Shown in pieces: positions 12,599 to 26,100 of a stretch of DNA of 64,000 nt. A program made the position numbers and the translations under genes. Under the pieces are notes generated by a model. The model was not told the DNA's origin and did no database searches. It saw nothing but the letters and a program-made list of their open reading frames with translations. This stretch comes from Luzula sylvatica (Eukaryota > Streptophyta > Magnoliopsida > Poales > Juncaceae), in contig CAMPEJ010000002.1 of NCBI GenBank assembly GCA_946800325.1, positions 372,001-436,000 of the forward strand. Reading direction: 5' to 3'. The first letter of the stretch is position 1. The number at the start of each line of letters is the position of its first letter.

Positions 12599-15500
12599 CC
12601 CAAAGCATAAACAGATTGTTTTGAATCGAAAAACAAACTGTCTTAGTGTTTGTAAATTTTGGTGAAATGTTATCTGGAAAAAGATACGATTCCAATGATC
12701 TCAAAATACGTTATTTGAACTCCCCAAAGCATAAACAAATTGTTTTGAATCGAAAAACAAACTTTCTTAGTGTTTGTAAATTTTGGTGAAATGTTATGTG
12801 GTAAAAGATACGATTCAAATGATCGCAAAATACGTTATTTGAACTCCCCAAAGCATAAACAGATTGTTTTGAATAGAAAAACAAACTTTCTTAGTGTTTG
12901 TAAATTTTGGTGAAATGTTATGTGGTAAAAGATACGATTCAAATGATCTCAAAATACGTTATTTGAACTACCCAAAGCATAAACAAATTGTTTTGAATCG
13001 AAAAAAAAACTTTCTTAGTGTTTGTAAATTTTGGTGAAATGTTATGTGGTAAAAGATACGATTCAAATGATCTCAAAATACGTTATTTGAACTCCCCAAA
13101 GCATAAACAAATTGTTTTGAATCGAAAAACAAACTTTCTTAGTGTTTGTAAATTTTGGTGAAATGTTATGTGGTAAAAGATACGATTCGAATGATCTAAA
13201 AATATGTTATTTGAACTCCCCAAAGCATAAACAAATTGTTTTGAATCGAAAAACAAACTTTCGTAGTGTTTGTAAATTTTGTTGAAATGTTATGTAGTAA
13301 AAGATACGATTCCAATGATCTCAAAATACGTTATTTGAACTCCCCAAAGCATAAACAAATTGTTTTGAATCGAAAAACAAACTTTCTTAGTGTTTGTAAA
13401 TTTTGGTAAAATGTTATGTGGTAAAAGATACGATTCAAATGATCTCAAAATACGTTATTTGAACTACCCAAAGCATAAACAGATTCTTTTGAATCGAAAA
13501 ACAAACTTTCTTAGTGTTTGTAAATTTTGGTGAAATGTTATGTGGTAAAAGATACGATTCAAATGATCTCAAAATACGTTATTTGAACTCCCCAAAGCAT
13601 AAACAGATTGTTTTGAATCGAAAAACAAACTTTCTTAGTGTTTAAAATTTTGGTGAAATGTTATGTAGTAAAAGATACGATTCAAATGATCTCAAAATAC
13701 GTTATTTGAACTCCCCAAAGCATAAACAAATTGTTTTGAATCGAAAAACAAACTTTCTTAGTGTTTGTAAATTTTGGTGAAATGTTATGTGGTAAAAGAT
13801 ACGATTCAAATGATCTCAAAATACGTTATTTGAACTCCCCAAAGCATAAACAGATTGTTTTGAATAGAAAAACAAACTTTCTTAGTGTTTGTAAATTTTG
13901 GTGAAATGTTATGTGGTAAAAGATACGATTCAAATGATCTCAAAATACGTTATTTCAACTCCCCAAAGCATAAACAAATTGTTTTGAATCGAAAAACAAA
14001 CTTTCTTAGTGTTTGTAAATTTTGGTGAAATGTTATGTGGTAAAAGATACGATTCGAATGATCTAAAAATATGTTATTTGAACTCCCCAAAGCATAAACA
14101 AATTGTTTTGAATCGAAAAACAAACTTTCGTAGTGTTTGTAAATTTTGGTGAAATGTTATGTAGTAAAAGATACGATTCCAATGATCTCAAAATACGTTA
14201 TTTGAACTCCCCAAAGCATAAACAAATTGTTTTGAATCGAAAAACAAACTTTCTTAGTGTTTGTAAATTTTGGTAAAATGTTATGTGGTAAAAGATACGA
14301 TTCAAATGATCTCAAAATACGTTATTTGAACTACCCAAAGCATAAACAGATTGTTTTGAATCGAAAAACAAACTTTCTTAGTGTTTGTAAATTTTGGTGA
14401 AATGTTATGTGGTAAAAGATACGATTCAAATGATCTCAAAATACGTTATTTGAACTCCCCAAAGCATAAACAGATTGTTTTGAATCGAAAAACAAACTTT
14501 CTTAGTGTTTAAAATTTTGGTGAAATGTTATGTAGTAAAAGATACGATTCAAATGATCTCAAAATACGTTATTTGAACTCCCCAAAGCATAAACAGATTG
14601 TTTTGAATCGAAAAACAAACTTTCTTAGTGTTTGTAAATTTTGGTGAAATGTTATGTGGTAAAAGATACGATTCGAATGATCTAAAAATATGTTATTTGA
14701 ACTCCCCAAAGCATAAACAAATTGTTTTGAATCGAAAAACAAACTTTCTTAGTGTTTGTAAATTTTGGTGAAATGTTATGTAGTAAAAGATACGATTCAA
14801 ATGATCTCAAAATAAGTTATTTGAACTCCCCAAAGCATAAACAGATTGTTTTGAATCGAAAAACAAACTTTCTTAGTGTTTGTAAATTTGGGTGAAATGT
14901 TATGTGGTAAAAGATACGATTCAAATGATCTCAAAATACGTTATTTGAACTCCCCAAAGCATAAACAAATTGTTTTGAATCGAAAAACAAACTTTCTTAG
15001 TGTTTGTAAATTTTGGTAAAATGTTATATGTGGTAAAATATACGATTCAAATGATCTCAAAATACGTTATTTGAATTCTCCAAAGCATAAACAGATTGTT
15101 TTGAATCGAAAAACAAACTTTCTTAGTGTTTGTAAATTTTGGTAAAATGTTATGTGGTAAAATATCCGATTCAAATGATCTCAAAATACGTTATTTGAAT
15201 TCCCCAAAGCATAAACAGATTGTTTTGAATCGAAAAACAAACTTTCTTAGTGTTTGTAAATTTTGGTGAAATGTTATGTGGTAAAAGATACGATTCGAAT
15301 GATCTAAAAATATGTTATTTGAACTCCCCAAAGCATAAACAAATTGTTTTGAATCGAAAAACAAACTTTCTTAGTGTTTGTAAATTTTGGTGAAATGTTA
15401 TGTAGTAAAAGATACGATTCAAATGATCTCAAAATACGTTATTTGAACTACCCAAAGCATAAACAGATTGTTTTGAATCGAAAAACAAACTTTCTTAGTG

Positions 15501-16429
15501 TTTGTAAATTTGGGTGAAATGTTGTGTGGTAAAAGATACGATTCAAATGATCTAAAAATACGTTATTTGAACTTCCCAAAGCATAAACAGATTGTTTTGA
15601 ATCGAAAAACAAACTTTCTTAGTGTTTGTAAATTTTGGTAAAATGTTATGTGGTAAAATATCCGATTCAAATGATCTCAAAATACGTTATTTGAATTCCC
15701 CAAAGCATAAACAGATTGTTTTGAAACGAAAAACAAACTTTCTTAGTGTTTGTAAATTTTGGTGAAATGTTATCTGGAAAAAGATACGATTCAAATTATC
15801 TCAAAATACGTTATTTGAACTCCCCAAAGCATAAACAAATTGTTTTGAATCGAAAAACAAATTTTCTTAGTGTTTGTGAATTTCGGTGAAATGTTATGTG
15901 GTAAAAGATACGATTCGAATGATCTCAAAATACGTTATTTGAACTCCCCAAAGCATAAACAGATTGTTTTGAATAGAAAAACAAACTTTCTTAATGTTTG
16001 TAAATTTTGGTAAAATGTTATGTGGTAAAAGATACGATTCAAATGATCTCAAAATACGTTATTTGAACTACCCAAAGCATAAACAGATTGTTTTGAATCG
16101 AAAAACAAACTTTCTTAGTGTTTGTAAATTTTGGTGAAATGTTATGTGGTAAAAGATACGATTCAAATGATCTCAAAATACGTTATTTGAACTACCCAAA
16201 GCATAAACAGATTGTTTTGAATCGAAAAACAAACTTTCGTAGTGTTTGTAAATTTTGGTGAAATGTTATGTAGTAAAAGATACGATTCCAATGATCTCAA
16301 AATACGTTATTTGAACTCCCCAAATCATAAACAGATTGTTTTGAATCGAAAAACAAACTTTCTTAGTGTTTGTAAATTTTGGTGAAATGTTATGTGGTAA
16401 AAGATACGATTCAAATGATCTCAAAATAC

Positions 16430-16481
16430 GATTCAAATCATTCAAATGATCTCAAAATACGATTCAAATGATTCAAATGAT
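16430..16481 (+). repeat. Long monomer, CATT type, copy 6
   Basis: It lies 3,883 bp (31 monomers) after copy 5. It is followed by a TGATCTCCCC monomer start (4 A>T), a sub-marker shared with copies 7, 8 and 9 only. Confidence 0.9.
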
Positions 16482-18576
16482 CCCAAAGCATAAACAGATT
16501 GTTTTGAATCGAAAAACAAACTGTCTTAGTGTTTGTAAATTTTGGTGAAATGTTATCTGGAAAAAGATACGATTCCAATGATCTCAAAATACGTTATTTG
16601 ATCTCCCCAAAGCATAAACAAATTGTTTTGAATCGAAAAACAAACTTTCTTAGTGTTTGTAAATTTTGGTGAAATGTTATGTGGTAAAAGATACGATTCA
16701 AATGATCTCAAAATACGTTATTTGAACTCCCCAAAGCATAAACAAATTGTTTTGAATCGAAAAACAAACTTTCTTAGTGTTTGTAAATTTTGGTGAAATG
16801 TTATGTGGTAAAAGATACGATTCGAATGATCTAAAAATATGTTATTTGAACTCCCCAAAGCATAAACAAATTGTTTTGAATCGAAAAACAAACTTTCGTA
16901 GTGTTTGTAAATTGTGGTGAAATGTTATGTAGTAAAAGATACGATTCCAATGATCTCAAAATACGTTATTTGAACTCCCCAAAGCATAAACAAATTGTTT
17001 TGAATCGAAAAACAAACTTTCTTAGTGTTTGTAAATTTTGGTAAAATGTTATGTGGTAAAAGATACGATTCAAATGATCTCAAAATACGTTATTTGAACT
17101 ACCCAAAGCATAAACAGATTGTTTTGAATCGAAAAACAAACTTTCTTAGTGTTTGTAAATTTTGGTGAAATGTTATGTGGTAAAAGATACGATTCAAATG
17201 ATCTCAAAATACGTTATTTGAACTCCCCAAAGCATAAACAGATTGTTTTGAATCGAAAAACAAACTTTCTTAGTGTTTAAAATTTTGGTGAAATGTTATG
17301 TAGTAAAAGATACGATTCAAATGATCTCAAAATACGTTATTTGAACTCCCCAAAGCATAAACAGATTGTTTTGAATCGAAAAACAAACTTTCTTAGTGTT
17401 TGTAAATTTTGGTGAAATGTTATGTGGTAAAAGATACGATTCGAATGATCTAAAAATATGTTATTTGAACTCCCCAAAGCATAAACAAATTGTTTTGAAT
17501 CGAAAAACAAACTTTCTTAGTGTTTGTAAATTTTGGTGAAATGTTATGTAGTAAAAGATACGATTCAAATGATCTCAAAATAAGTTATTTGAACTCCCCA
17601 AAGCATAAACAGATTGTTTTGAATCGAAAAACAAACTTTCATAGTGTTTGTAAATTTGGGTGAAATGTTATGTGGTAAAAGATACGATTCAAATGATCTC
17701 AAAATACGTTATTTGAACTCCCCAAAGCATAAACAAATTGTTTTGAATCGAAAAACAAACTTTCTTAGTGTTTGTAAATTTTGGTAAAATGTTATATGTG
17801 GTAAAATATACGATTCAAATGATCTCAAAATACGTTATTTGAATTCTCCAAAGCATAAACAGATTGTTTTGAATCGAAAAACAAACTTTCTTAGTGTTTG
17901 TAAATTTTGGTAAAATGTTATGTGGTAAAATATCCGATTCAAATGATCTCAAAATACGTTATTTGAATTCCCCAAAGCATAAACAGATTGTTTTGAATCG
18001 AAAAACAAACTTTCTTAGTGTTTGTAAATTTTGGTGAAATGTTATGTGGTAAAAGATACGATTCAAATGATCTCAAAATACGTTATTTGAACTCCCCAAA
18101 GCATAAACAGATTGTTTTGAATCGAAAAACAAACTTTCGTAGTGTTTGTAAATTTGGTGAAATGTTATGTGGTACAAGATACGATTCAAATGATCTCAAA
18201 ATACGTCATTTGAACTCCCCAAAGCATAAACAAATTGTTTTGAATCGAAAAACAAACTTTCTTAGTGTTTGTAAATTTTGGTAAAATGTTATGTGGTAAA
18301 AGATACGATTCAAATGATCTCAAAATACGTTATTTGAACTCCCCAAAGCATAAACAGATTGTTTTGAATCGAAAAACAAACTGTCTTAGTGTTTGTAAAT
18401 TTTGGTGAAATGTTATCTGGAAAAAGATACGATTCAAATTATCTCAAAATACGTTATTTGAACTCCCCAAAGCATAAACAGATTGTTTTGAATCGAAAAA
18501 CAAACTTTCTTAGTGTTTGTAAATTTTGGTGAAATGTTATGTGGTAAAAGATACGATTCAAATGATCTCAAAATAC

Positions 18577-18628
18577 GATTCAAATCATTCAAATGATCTC
18601 AAAATACGATTCAAATGATTCAAATGAT
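18577..18628 (+). repeat. Long monomer, CATT type, copy 7
   Basis: It lies 2,147 bp (17 monomers) after copy 6. It is preceded by the ATCTGG/106T monomer instead of the usual 52G/102C monomer, so it sits at a recombined junction. Confidence 0.9.
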
Positions 18629-18931
18629 CCCAAAGCATAAACAGATTGTTTTGAATCGAAAAACAAACTGTCTTAGTGTTTGTAAATTTTGGTGAAATGT
18701 TATCTGGAAAAAGATACGATTCCAATGATCTCAAAATACGTTATTTGATCTCCCCAAAGCATAAACAAATTGTTTTGAATCGAAAAACAAACTGTCTTAG
18801 TGTTTGTAAATTTTGGTGAAATGTTATCTGGAAAAAGATACGATTCAAATTATCTCAAAATACGTTATTTGAACTCCCCAAAGCATAAACAAATTGTTTT
18901 GAATCGAAAAACAAATTTTCTTAGTGTTTGT

Positions 18932-21900
18932 GAATTTCGGTGAAATGTTATGTGGTAAAAGATACGATTCGAATGATCTCAAAATACGTTATTTGAACTC
19001 CCCAAAGCATAAACAGATTGTTTTGAATAGAAAAACAAACTTTCTTAGTGTTTGTAAATTTTGGTAAAATGTTATGTGGTAAAAGATACGATTCAAATGA
19101 TCTCAAAATACGTTATTTGAACTACCCAAAGCATAAACAGATTGTTTTGAATCGAAAAACAAACTTTCTTAGTGTTTGTAAATTTTGGTGAAATGTTATG
19201 TGGTAAAAGATACGATTCAAATGATCTCAAAATACGTTATTTGAACTACCCAAAGCATAAACAGATTGTTTTGAATCGAAAAACAAACTTTCGTAGTGTT
19301 TGTAAATTTTGGTGAAATGTTATGTAGTAAAAGATACGATTCCAATGATCTCAAAATACGTTATTTGAACTCCCCAAATCATAAACAGATTGTTTTGAAT
19401 CGAAAAACAAACTTTCTTAGTGTTTGTAAATTTTGGTGAAATGTTATGTGGTAAAAGATACGATTCAAATGATCTCAAAATACGATTCAAATCATTCAAA
19501 TGATCTCAAAATACGATTCAAATGATTCAAATGATCCCAAAGCATAAACAGATTGTTTTGAATCGAAAAACAAACTGTCTTAGTGTTTGTAAATTTTGGT
19601 GAAATGTTATCTGGAAAAAGATACGATTCCAATGATCTCAAAATACGTTATTTGATCTCCCCAAAGCATAAACAAATTGTTTTGAATCGAAAAACAAACT
19701 TTCTTAGTGTTTGTAAATTTTGGTGAAATGTTATGTGGTAAAAGATACGATTCAAATGATCTCAAAATACGTTATTTGAACTCCCCAAAGCATAAACAAA
19801 TTGTTTTGAATCGAAAAACAAACTTTCTTAGTGTTTGTAAATTTTGGTGAAATGTTATGTGGTAAAAGATACGATTCGAATGATCTAAAAATATGTTATT
19901 TGAACTCCCCAAAGCATAAACAAATTGTTTTGAATCGAAAAACAAACTTTCGTAGTGTTTGTAAATTGTGGTGAAATGTTATGTAGTAAAAGATACGATT
20001 CCAATGATCTCAAAATACGTTATTTGAACTCCCCAAAGCATAAACAAATTGTTTTGAATCGAAAAACAAACTTTCTTAGTGTTTGTAAATTTTGGTAAAA
20101 TGTTATGTGGCAAAAGATACGATTCAAATGATCTCAAAATACGTTATTTGAACTACCCAAAGCATAAACAGATTGTTTTGAATCGAAAAACAAACTTTCT
20201 TAGTGTTTGTAAATTTTGGTGAAATGTTATGTGGTAAAAGATACGATTCAAATGATCTCAAAATACGTTATTTGAACTCCCCAAAGCATAAACAGATTGT
20301 TTTGAATCGAAAAACAAACTTTCTTAGTGTTTAAAATTTTGGTGAAATGTTATGTAGTAAAAGATACGATTCAAATGATCTCAAAATACGTTATTTGAAC
20401 TCCCCAAAGCATAAACAGATTGTTTTGAATCGAAAAACAAACTTTCTTAGTGTTTGTAAATTTTGGTGAAATGTTATGTGGTAAAAGATACGATTCGAAT
20501 GATCTAAAAATATGTTATTTGAACTCCCCAAAGCATAAACAAATTGTTTTGAATCGAAAAACAAACTTTCTTAGTGTTTGTAAATTTTGGTGAAATGTTA
20601 TGTAGTAAAAGATACGATTCAAATGATCTCAAAATAAGTTATTTGAACTCCCCCAAGCATAAACAGATTGTTTTGAATCGAAAAACAAACTTTCATAGTG
20701 TTTGTAAATTTGGGTGAAATGTTATGTGGTAAAAGATACGATTCAAATGATCTCAAAATACGTTATTTGAACTCCCCAAAGCATAAACAAATTGTTTTGA
20801 ATCGAAAAACAAACTTTCTTAGTGTTTGTAAATTTTGGTAAAATGTTATATGTGGTAAAATATACGATTCAAATGATCTCAAAATACGTTATTTGAATTC
20901 TCCAAAGCATAAACAGATTGTTTTGAATCGAAAAACAAACTTTCTTAGTGTTTGTAAATTTTGGTAAAATGTTATGTGGTAAAATATCCGATTCAAATGA
21001 TCTCAAAATACGTTATTTGAATTCCCCAAAGCATAAACAGATTGTTTTGAATCGAAAAACAAACTTTCTTAGTGTTTGTAAATTTTGGTGAAATGTTATG
21101 TGGTAAAAGATACGATTCAAATGATCTCAAAATACGTTATTTCAACTCCCCAAAGCATAAACAGATTGTTTTGAATCGAAAAACAAACTTTCGTAGTGTT
21201 TGTAAATTTGGTGAAATGTTATGTGGTACAAGATACGATTCAAATGATCTCAAAATACGTCATTTGAACTCCCCAAAGCATAAACAAATTGTTTTGAATC
21301 GAAAAACAAACTTTCTTAGTGTTTGTAAATTTTGGTAAAATGTTATGTGGTAAAAGATACGATTCAAATGATCTCAAAATACGTTATTTGAACTCCCCAA
21401 AGCATAAACAGATTGTTTTGAATCGAAAAACAAACTGTCTCAGTGTTTGTAAATTTTGGTGAAATGTTATCTGGAAAAAGATACGATTCAAATTATCTCA
21501 AAATACGTTATTTGAACTCCCCAAAGCATAAACAAATTGTTTTGAATCGAAAAACAAATTTTCTTAGTGTTTGTGAATTTCGGTGAAATGTTATGTGGTA
21601 AAAGATACGATTCGAATGATCTCAAAATACGTTATTTGAACTCCCCAAAGCATAAACAGATTGTTTTGAATAGAAAAACAAACTTTCTTAGTGTTTGTAA
21701 ATTTTGGTAAAATGTTATGTGGTAAAAGATACGATTCAAATGATCTCAAAATACGTTATTTGAACTACCCAAAGCATAAACAGATTGTTTTGAATCGAAA
21801 AACAAACTTTCTTAGTGTTTGTAAATTTTGGTGAAATGTTATGTGGTAAAAGATACGATTCAAATGATCTCAAAATACGTTATTTGAACTCCCCAAAGCA

Positions 21901-23186
21901 TAAACAGATTGTTTTGAATCGAAAAACAAACTTTCTTAGTGTTTAAAATTTTGGTGAAATGTTATGTAGTAAAAGATACGATTCAAATGATCTCAAAATA
22001 CGTTATTTGAACTCCCCAAAGCATAAACAGATTGTTTTGAATCGAAAAACAAACTTTCTTAGTGTTTGTAAATTTTGGTGAAATGTTATGTGGTAAAAGA
22101 TACGATTCGAATGATCTAAAAATATGTTATTTGAACTCCTCAAAGCATAAACAAATTGTTTTGAATCGAAAAACAAACTTTCTTAGTGTTTGTAAATTTT
22201 GGTGAAATGTTATGTAGTAAAAGATACGATTCAAATGATCTCAAAATAAGTTATTTGAACTCCCCAAAGCATAAACAGATTGTTTTGAATCGAAAAACAA
22301 ACTTTCATAGTGTTTGTAAATTTGGGTGAAATGTTATGTGGTAAAAGATACGATTCAAATGATCTCAAAATACGTTATTTGAACTCCCCAAAGCATAAAC
22401 AAATTGTTTTGAATCGAAAAACAAACTTTCTTAGTGTTTGTAAATTTTGGTAAAATGTTATATGTGGTAAAATATACGATTCAAATGATCTCAAAATACG
22501 TTATTTGAATTCTCCAAAGCATAAACAGATTGTTTTGAATCGAAAAACAAACTTTCTTAGTGTTTGTAAATTTTGGTAAAATGTTATGTGGTAAAATATC
22601 CGATTCAAATGATCTCAAAATACGTTATTTGAATTCCCCAAAGCATAAACAGATTGTTTTGAATCGAAAAACAAACTTTCTTAGTGTTTGTAAATTTTGG
22701 TGAAATGTTATGTGGTAAAAGATACGATTCAAATGATCTCAAAATACGTTATTTGAACTCCCCAAAGCATAAACAGATTGTTTTGAATCGAAAAACAAAC
22801 TTTCGTAGTGTTTGTAAATTTGGTGAAATGTTATGTGGTACAAGATACGATTCAAATGATCTCAAAATACGTCATTTGAACTCCCCAAAGCATAAACAAA
22901 TTGTTTTGAATCGAAAAACAAACTTTCTTAGTGTTTGTAAATTTTGGTAAAATGTTATGTGGTAAAAGATACGATTCAAATGATCTCAAAATACGTTATT
23001 TGAACTCCCCAAAGCATAAACAGATTGTTTTGAATCGAAAAACAAACTGTCTTAGTGTTTGTAAATTTTGGTGAAATGTTATCTGGAAAAAGATACGATT
23101 CAAATTATCTCAAAATACGTTATTTGAACTCCCCAAAGCATAAACAAATTGTTTTGAATCGAAAAACAAATTTTCTTAGTGTTTGT
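18932..23186 (+). repeat. 34-mer HOR, copy 1 (4,255 bp)
   Basis: This consists of a 21-mer (18932-21574, 2,643 bp, with one long monomer at 19484) followed by a 13-mer (21575-23186, exactly 13x124 bp). The 13-mer follows the same order of variants but skips eight monomers, including the long one. Private bases in this copy include GGCAAAAG near 20109, CCCCCAAGC near 20650, TTTCAACT near 21141, GTCTCAG near 21438 and CTCCTCAAAG near 22136. Confidence 0.9.
19484..19535 (+). repeat. Long monomer, CATT type, copy 8
   Basis: It lies 907 bp (7 monomers) after copy 7, inside the 21-mer of the first 34-mer HOR. Confidence 0.9.
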
Positions 23187-26100
23187 GAATTTCGGTGAAA
23201 TGTTATGTGGTAAAAGATACGATTCGAATGATCTCAAAATACGTTATTTGAACTCCCCAAAGCATAAACAGATTGTTTTGAATAGAAAAACAAACTTTCT
23301 TAGTGTTTGTAAATTTTGGTAAAATGTTATGTGGTAAAAGATACGATTCAAATGATCTCAAAATACGTTATTTGAACTACCCAAAGCATAAACAGATTGT
23401 TTTGAATCGAAAAACAAACTTTCTTAGTGTTTGTAAATTTTGGTGAAATGTTATGTGGTAAAAGATACGATTCAAATGATCTCAAAATACGTTATTTGAA
23501 CTACCCAAAGCATAAACAGATTGTTTTGAATCGAAAAACAAACTTTCGTAGTGTTTGTAAATTTTGGTGAAATGTTATGTAGTAAAAGATACGATTCCAA
23601 TGATCTCAAAATACGTTATTTGAACTCCCCAAATCATAAACAGATTGTTTTGAATCGAAAAACAAACTTTCTTAGTGTTTGTAAATTTTGGTGAAATGTT
23701 ATGTGGTAAAAGATACGATTCAAATGATCTCAAAATACGATTCAAATCATTCAAATGATCTCAAAATACGATTCAAATGATTCAAATGATCCCAAAGCAT
23801 AAACAGATTGTTTTGAATCGAAAAACAAACTGTCTTAGTGTTTGTAAATTTTGGTGAAATGTTATCTGGAAAAAGATACGATTCCAATGATCTCAAAATA
23901 CGTTATTTGATCTCCCCAAAGCATAAACAAATTGTTTTGAATCGAAAAACAAACTTTCTTAGTGTTTGTAAATTTTGGTGAAATGTTATGTGGTAAAAGA
24001 TACGATTCAAATGATCTCAAAATACGTTATTTGAACTCCCCAAAGCATAAACAAATTGTTTTGAATCGAAAAACAAACTTTCTTAGTGTTTGTAAATTTT
24101 GGTGAAATGTTATGTGGTAAAAGATACGATTCGAATGATCTAAAAATATGTTATTTGAACTCCCCAAAGCATAAACAAATTGTTTTGAATCGAAAAACAA
24201 ACTTTCGTAGTGTTTGTAAATTGTGGTGAAATGTTATGTAGTAAAAGATACGATTCCAATGATCTCAAAATACGTTATTTGAACTCCCCAAAGCATAAAC
24301 AAATTGTTTTGAATCGAAAAACAAACTTTCTTAGTGTTTGTAAATTTTGGTAAAATGTTATGTGGTAAAAGATACGATTCAAATGATCTCAAAATACGTT
24401 ATTTGAACTACCCAAAGCATAAACAGATTGTTTTGAATCGAAAAACAAACTTTCTTAGTGTTTGTAAATTTTGGTGAAATGTTATGTGGTAAAAGATACG
24501 ATTCAAATGATCTCAAAATACGTTATTTGAACTCCCCAAAGCATAAACAGATTGTTTTGAATCGAAAAACAAACTTTCTTAGTGTTTAAAATTTTGGTGA
24601 AATGTTATGTAGTAAAAGATACGATTCAAATGATCTCAAAATACGTTATTTGAACTCCCCAAAGCATAAACAGATTGTTTTGAATCGAAAAACAAACTTT
24701 CTTAGTGTTTGTAAATTTTGGTGAAATGTTATGTGGTAAAAGATACGATTCGAATGATCTAAAAATATGTTATTTGAACTCCCCAAAGCATAAACAAATT
24801 GTTTTGAATCGAAAAACAAACTTTCTTAGTGTTTGTAAATTTTGGTGAAATGTTATGTAGTAAAAGATACGATTCAAATGATCTCAAAATAAGTTATTTG
24901 AACTCCCCAAAGCATAAACAGATTGTTTTGAATCGAAAAACAAACTTTCATAGTGTTTGTAAATTTGGGTGAAATGTTATGTGGTAAAAGATACGATTCA
25001 AATGATCTCAAAATACGTTATTTGAACTCCCCAAAGCATAAACAAATTGTTTTGAATCGAAAAACAAACTTTCTTAGAGTTTGTAAATTTTGGTAAAATG
25101 TTATATGTGGTAAAATATACGATTCAAATGATCTCAAAATACGTTATTTGAATTCTCCAAAGCATAAACAGATTGTATTGAATCGAAAAACAAACTTTCT
25201 TAGTGTTTGTAAATTTTGGTAAAATGTTATGTGGTAAAATATCCGATTCAAATGATCTCAAAATACGTTATTTGAATTCCCCAAAGCATAAACAGATTGT
25301 TTTGAATCGAAAAACAAACTTTCTTAGTGTTTGTAAATTTTGGTGAAATGTTATGTGGTAAAAGATACGATTCAAATGATCTCAAAATACGTTATTTGAA
25401 CTCCCCAAAGCATAAACAGATTGTTTTGAATCGAAAAACAAACTTTCGTAGTGTTTGTAAATTTGGTGAAATGTTATGTGGTACAAGATACGATTCAAAT
25501 GATCTCAAAATACATCATTTGAACTCCCCAAAGCATAAACAAATTGTTTTGAATCGAAAAACAAACTTTCTTAGTGTTTGTAAATTTTGGTAAAATGTTA
25601 TGTGGTAAAAGATACGATTCAAATGATCTCAAAATACGTTATTTGAACTCCCCAAAGCATAAACAGATTGTTTTGAATCGAAAAACAAACTGTCTTAGTG
25701 TTTGTAAATTTTGGTGAAATGTTATCTGGAAAAAGATACGATTCAAATTATCTCAAAATACGTTATTTGAACTCCCCAAAGCATAAACAAATTGTTTTGA
25801 ATCGAAAAACAAATTTTCTTAGTGTTTGTGAATTTCGGTGAAATGTTATGTGGTAAAAGATACGATTCGAATGATCTCAAAATACGTTATTTGAACTCCC
25901 CAAAGCATAAACAGATTGTTTTGAATAGAAAAACAAACTTTCTTAGTGTTTGTAAATTTTGGTAAAATGTTATGTGGTAAAAGATACGATTCAAATGATC
26001 TCAAAATACGTTATTTGAACTACCCAAAGCATAAACAGATTGTTTTGAATCGAAAAACAAACTTTCTTAGTGTTTGTAAATTTTGGTGAAATGTTATGTG

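Larger units (their letters stand above)
10716..15877 (+). repeat. Domain A block, 41-mer (5,162 bp) with tandem 8-mer duplication
   Basis: The length is 41x124 plus two long monomers. An 8-mer of 1,031 bp (8x124+39) is repeated: markers at 10750, 10945 and 11516 recur at 11781, 11976 and 12547. Each of the first two repeats has an AAGCTT (HindIII) site from a rare A-to-G change. A 7-mer (867 bp, 7x124-1) step is also visible between the TTTAAAATTTT monomers near 13,642 and 14,509. Confidence 0.82.
15878..18931 (+). repeat. Domain A block, 24-mer (3,054 bp)
   Basis: It is 24x124 plus 78 for the long monomers at 16430 and 18577. The marker doublet at 18018-18284 recurs exactly 3,054 bp later at 21072. 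Between 18577 and 19484 the order of variants restarts after only seven monomers, so a 7-mer step (907 bp = 7x124+39) lies across the right border. Confidence 0.8.
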
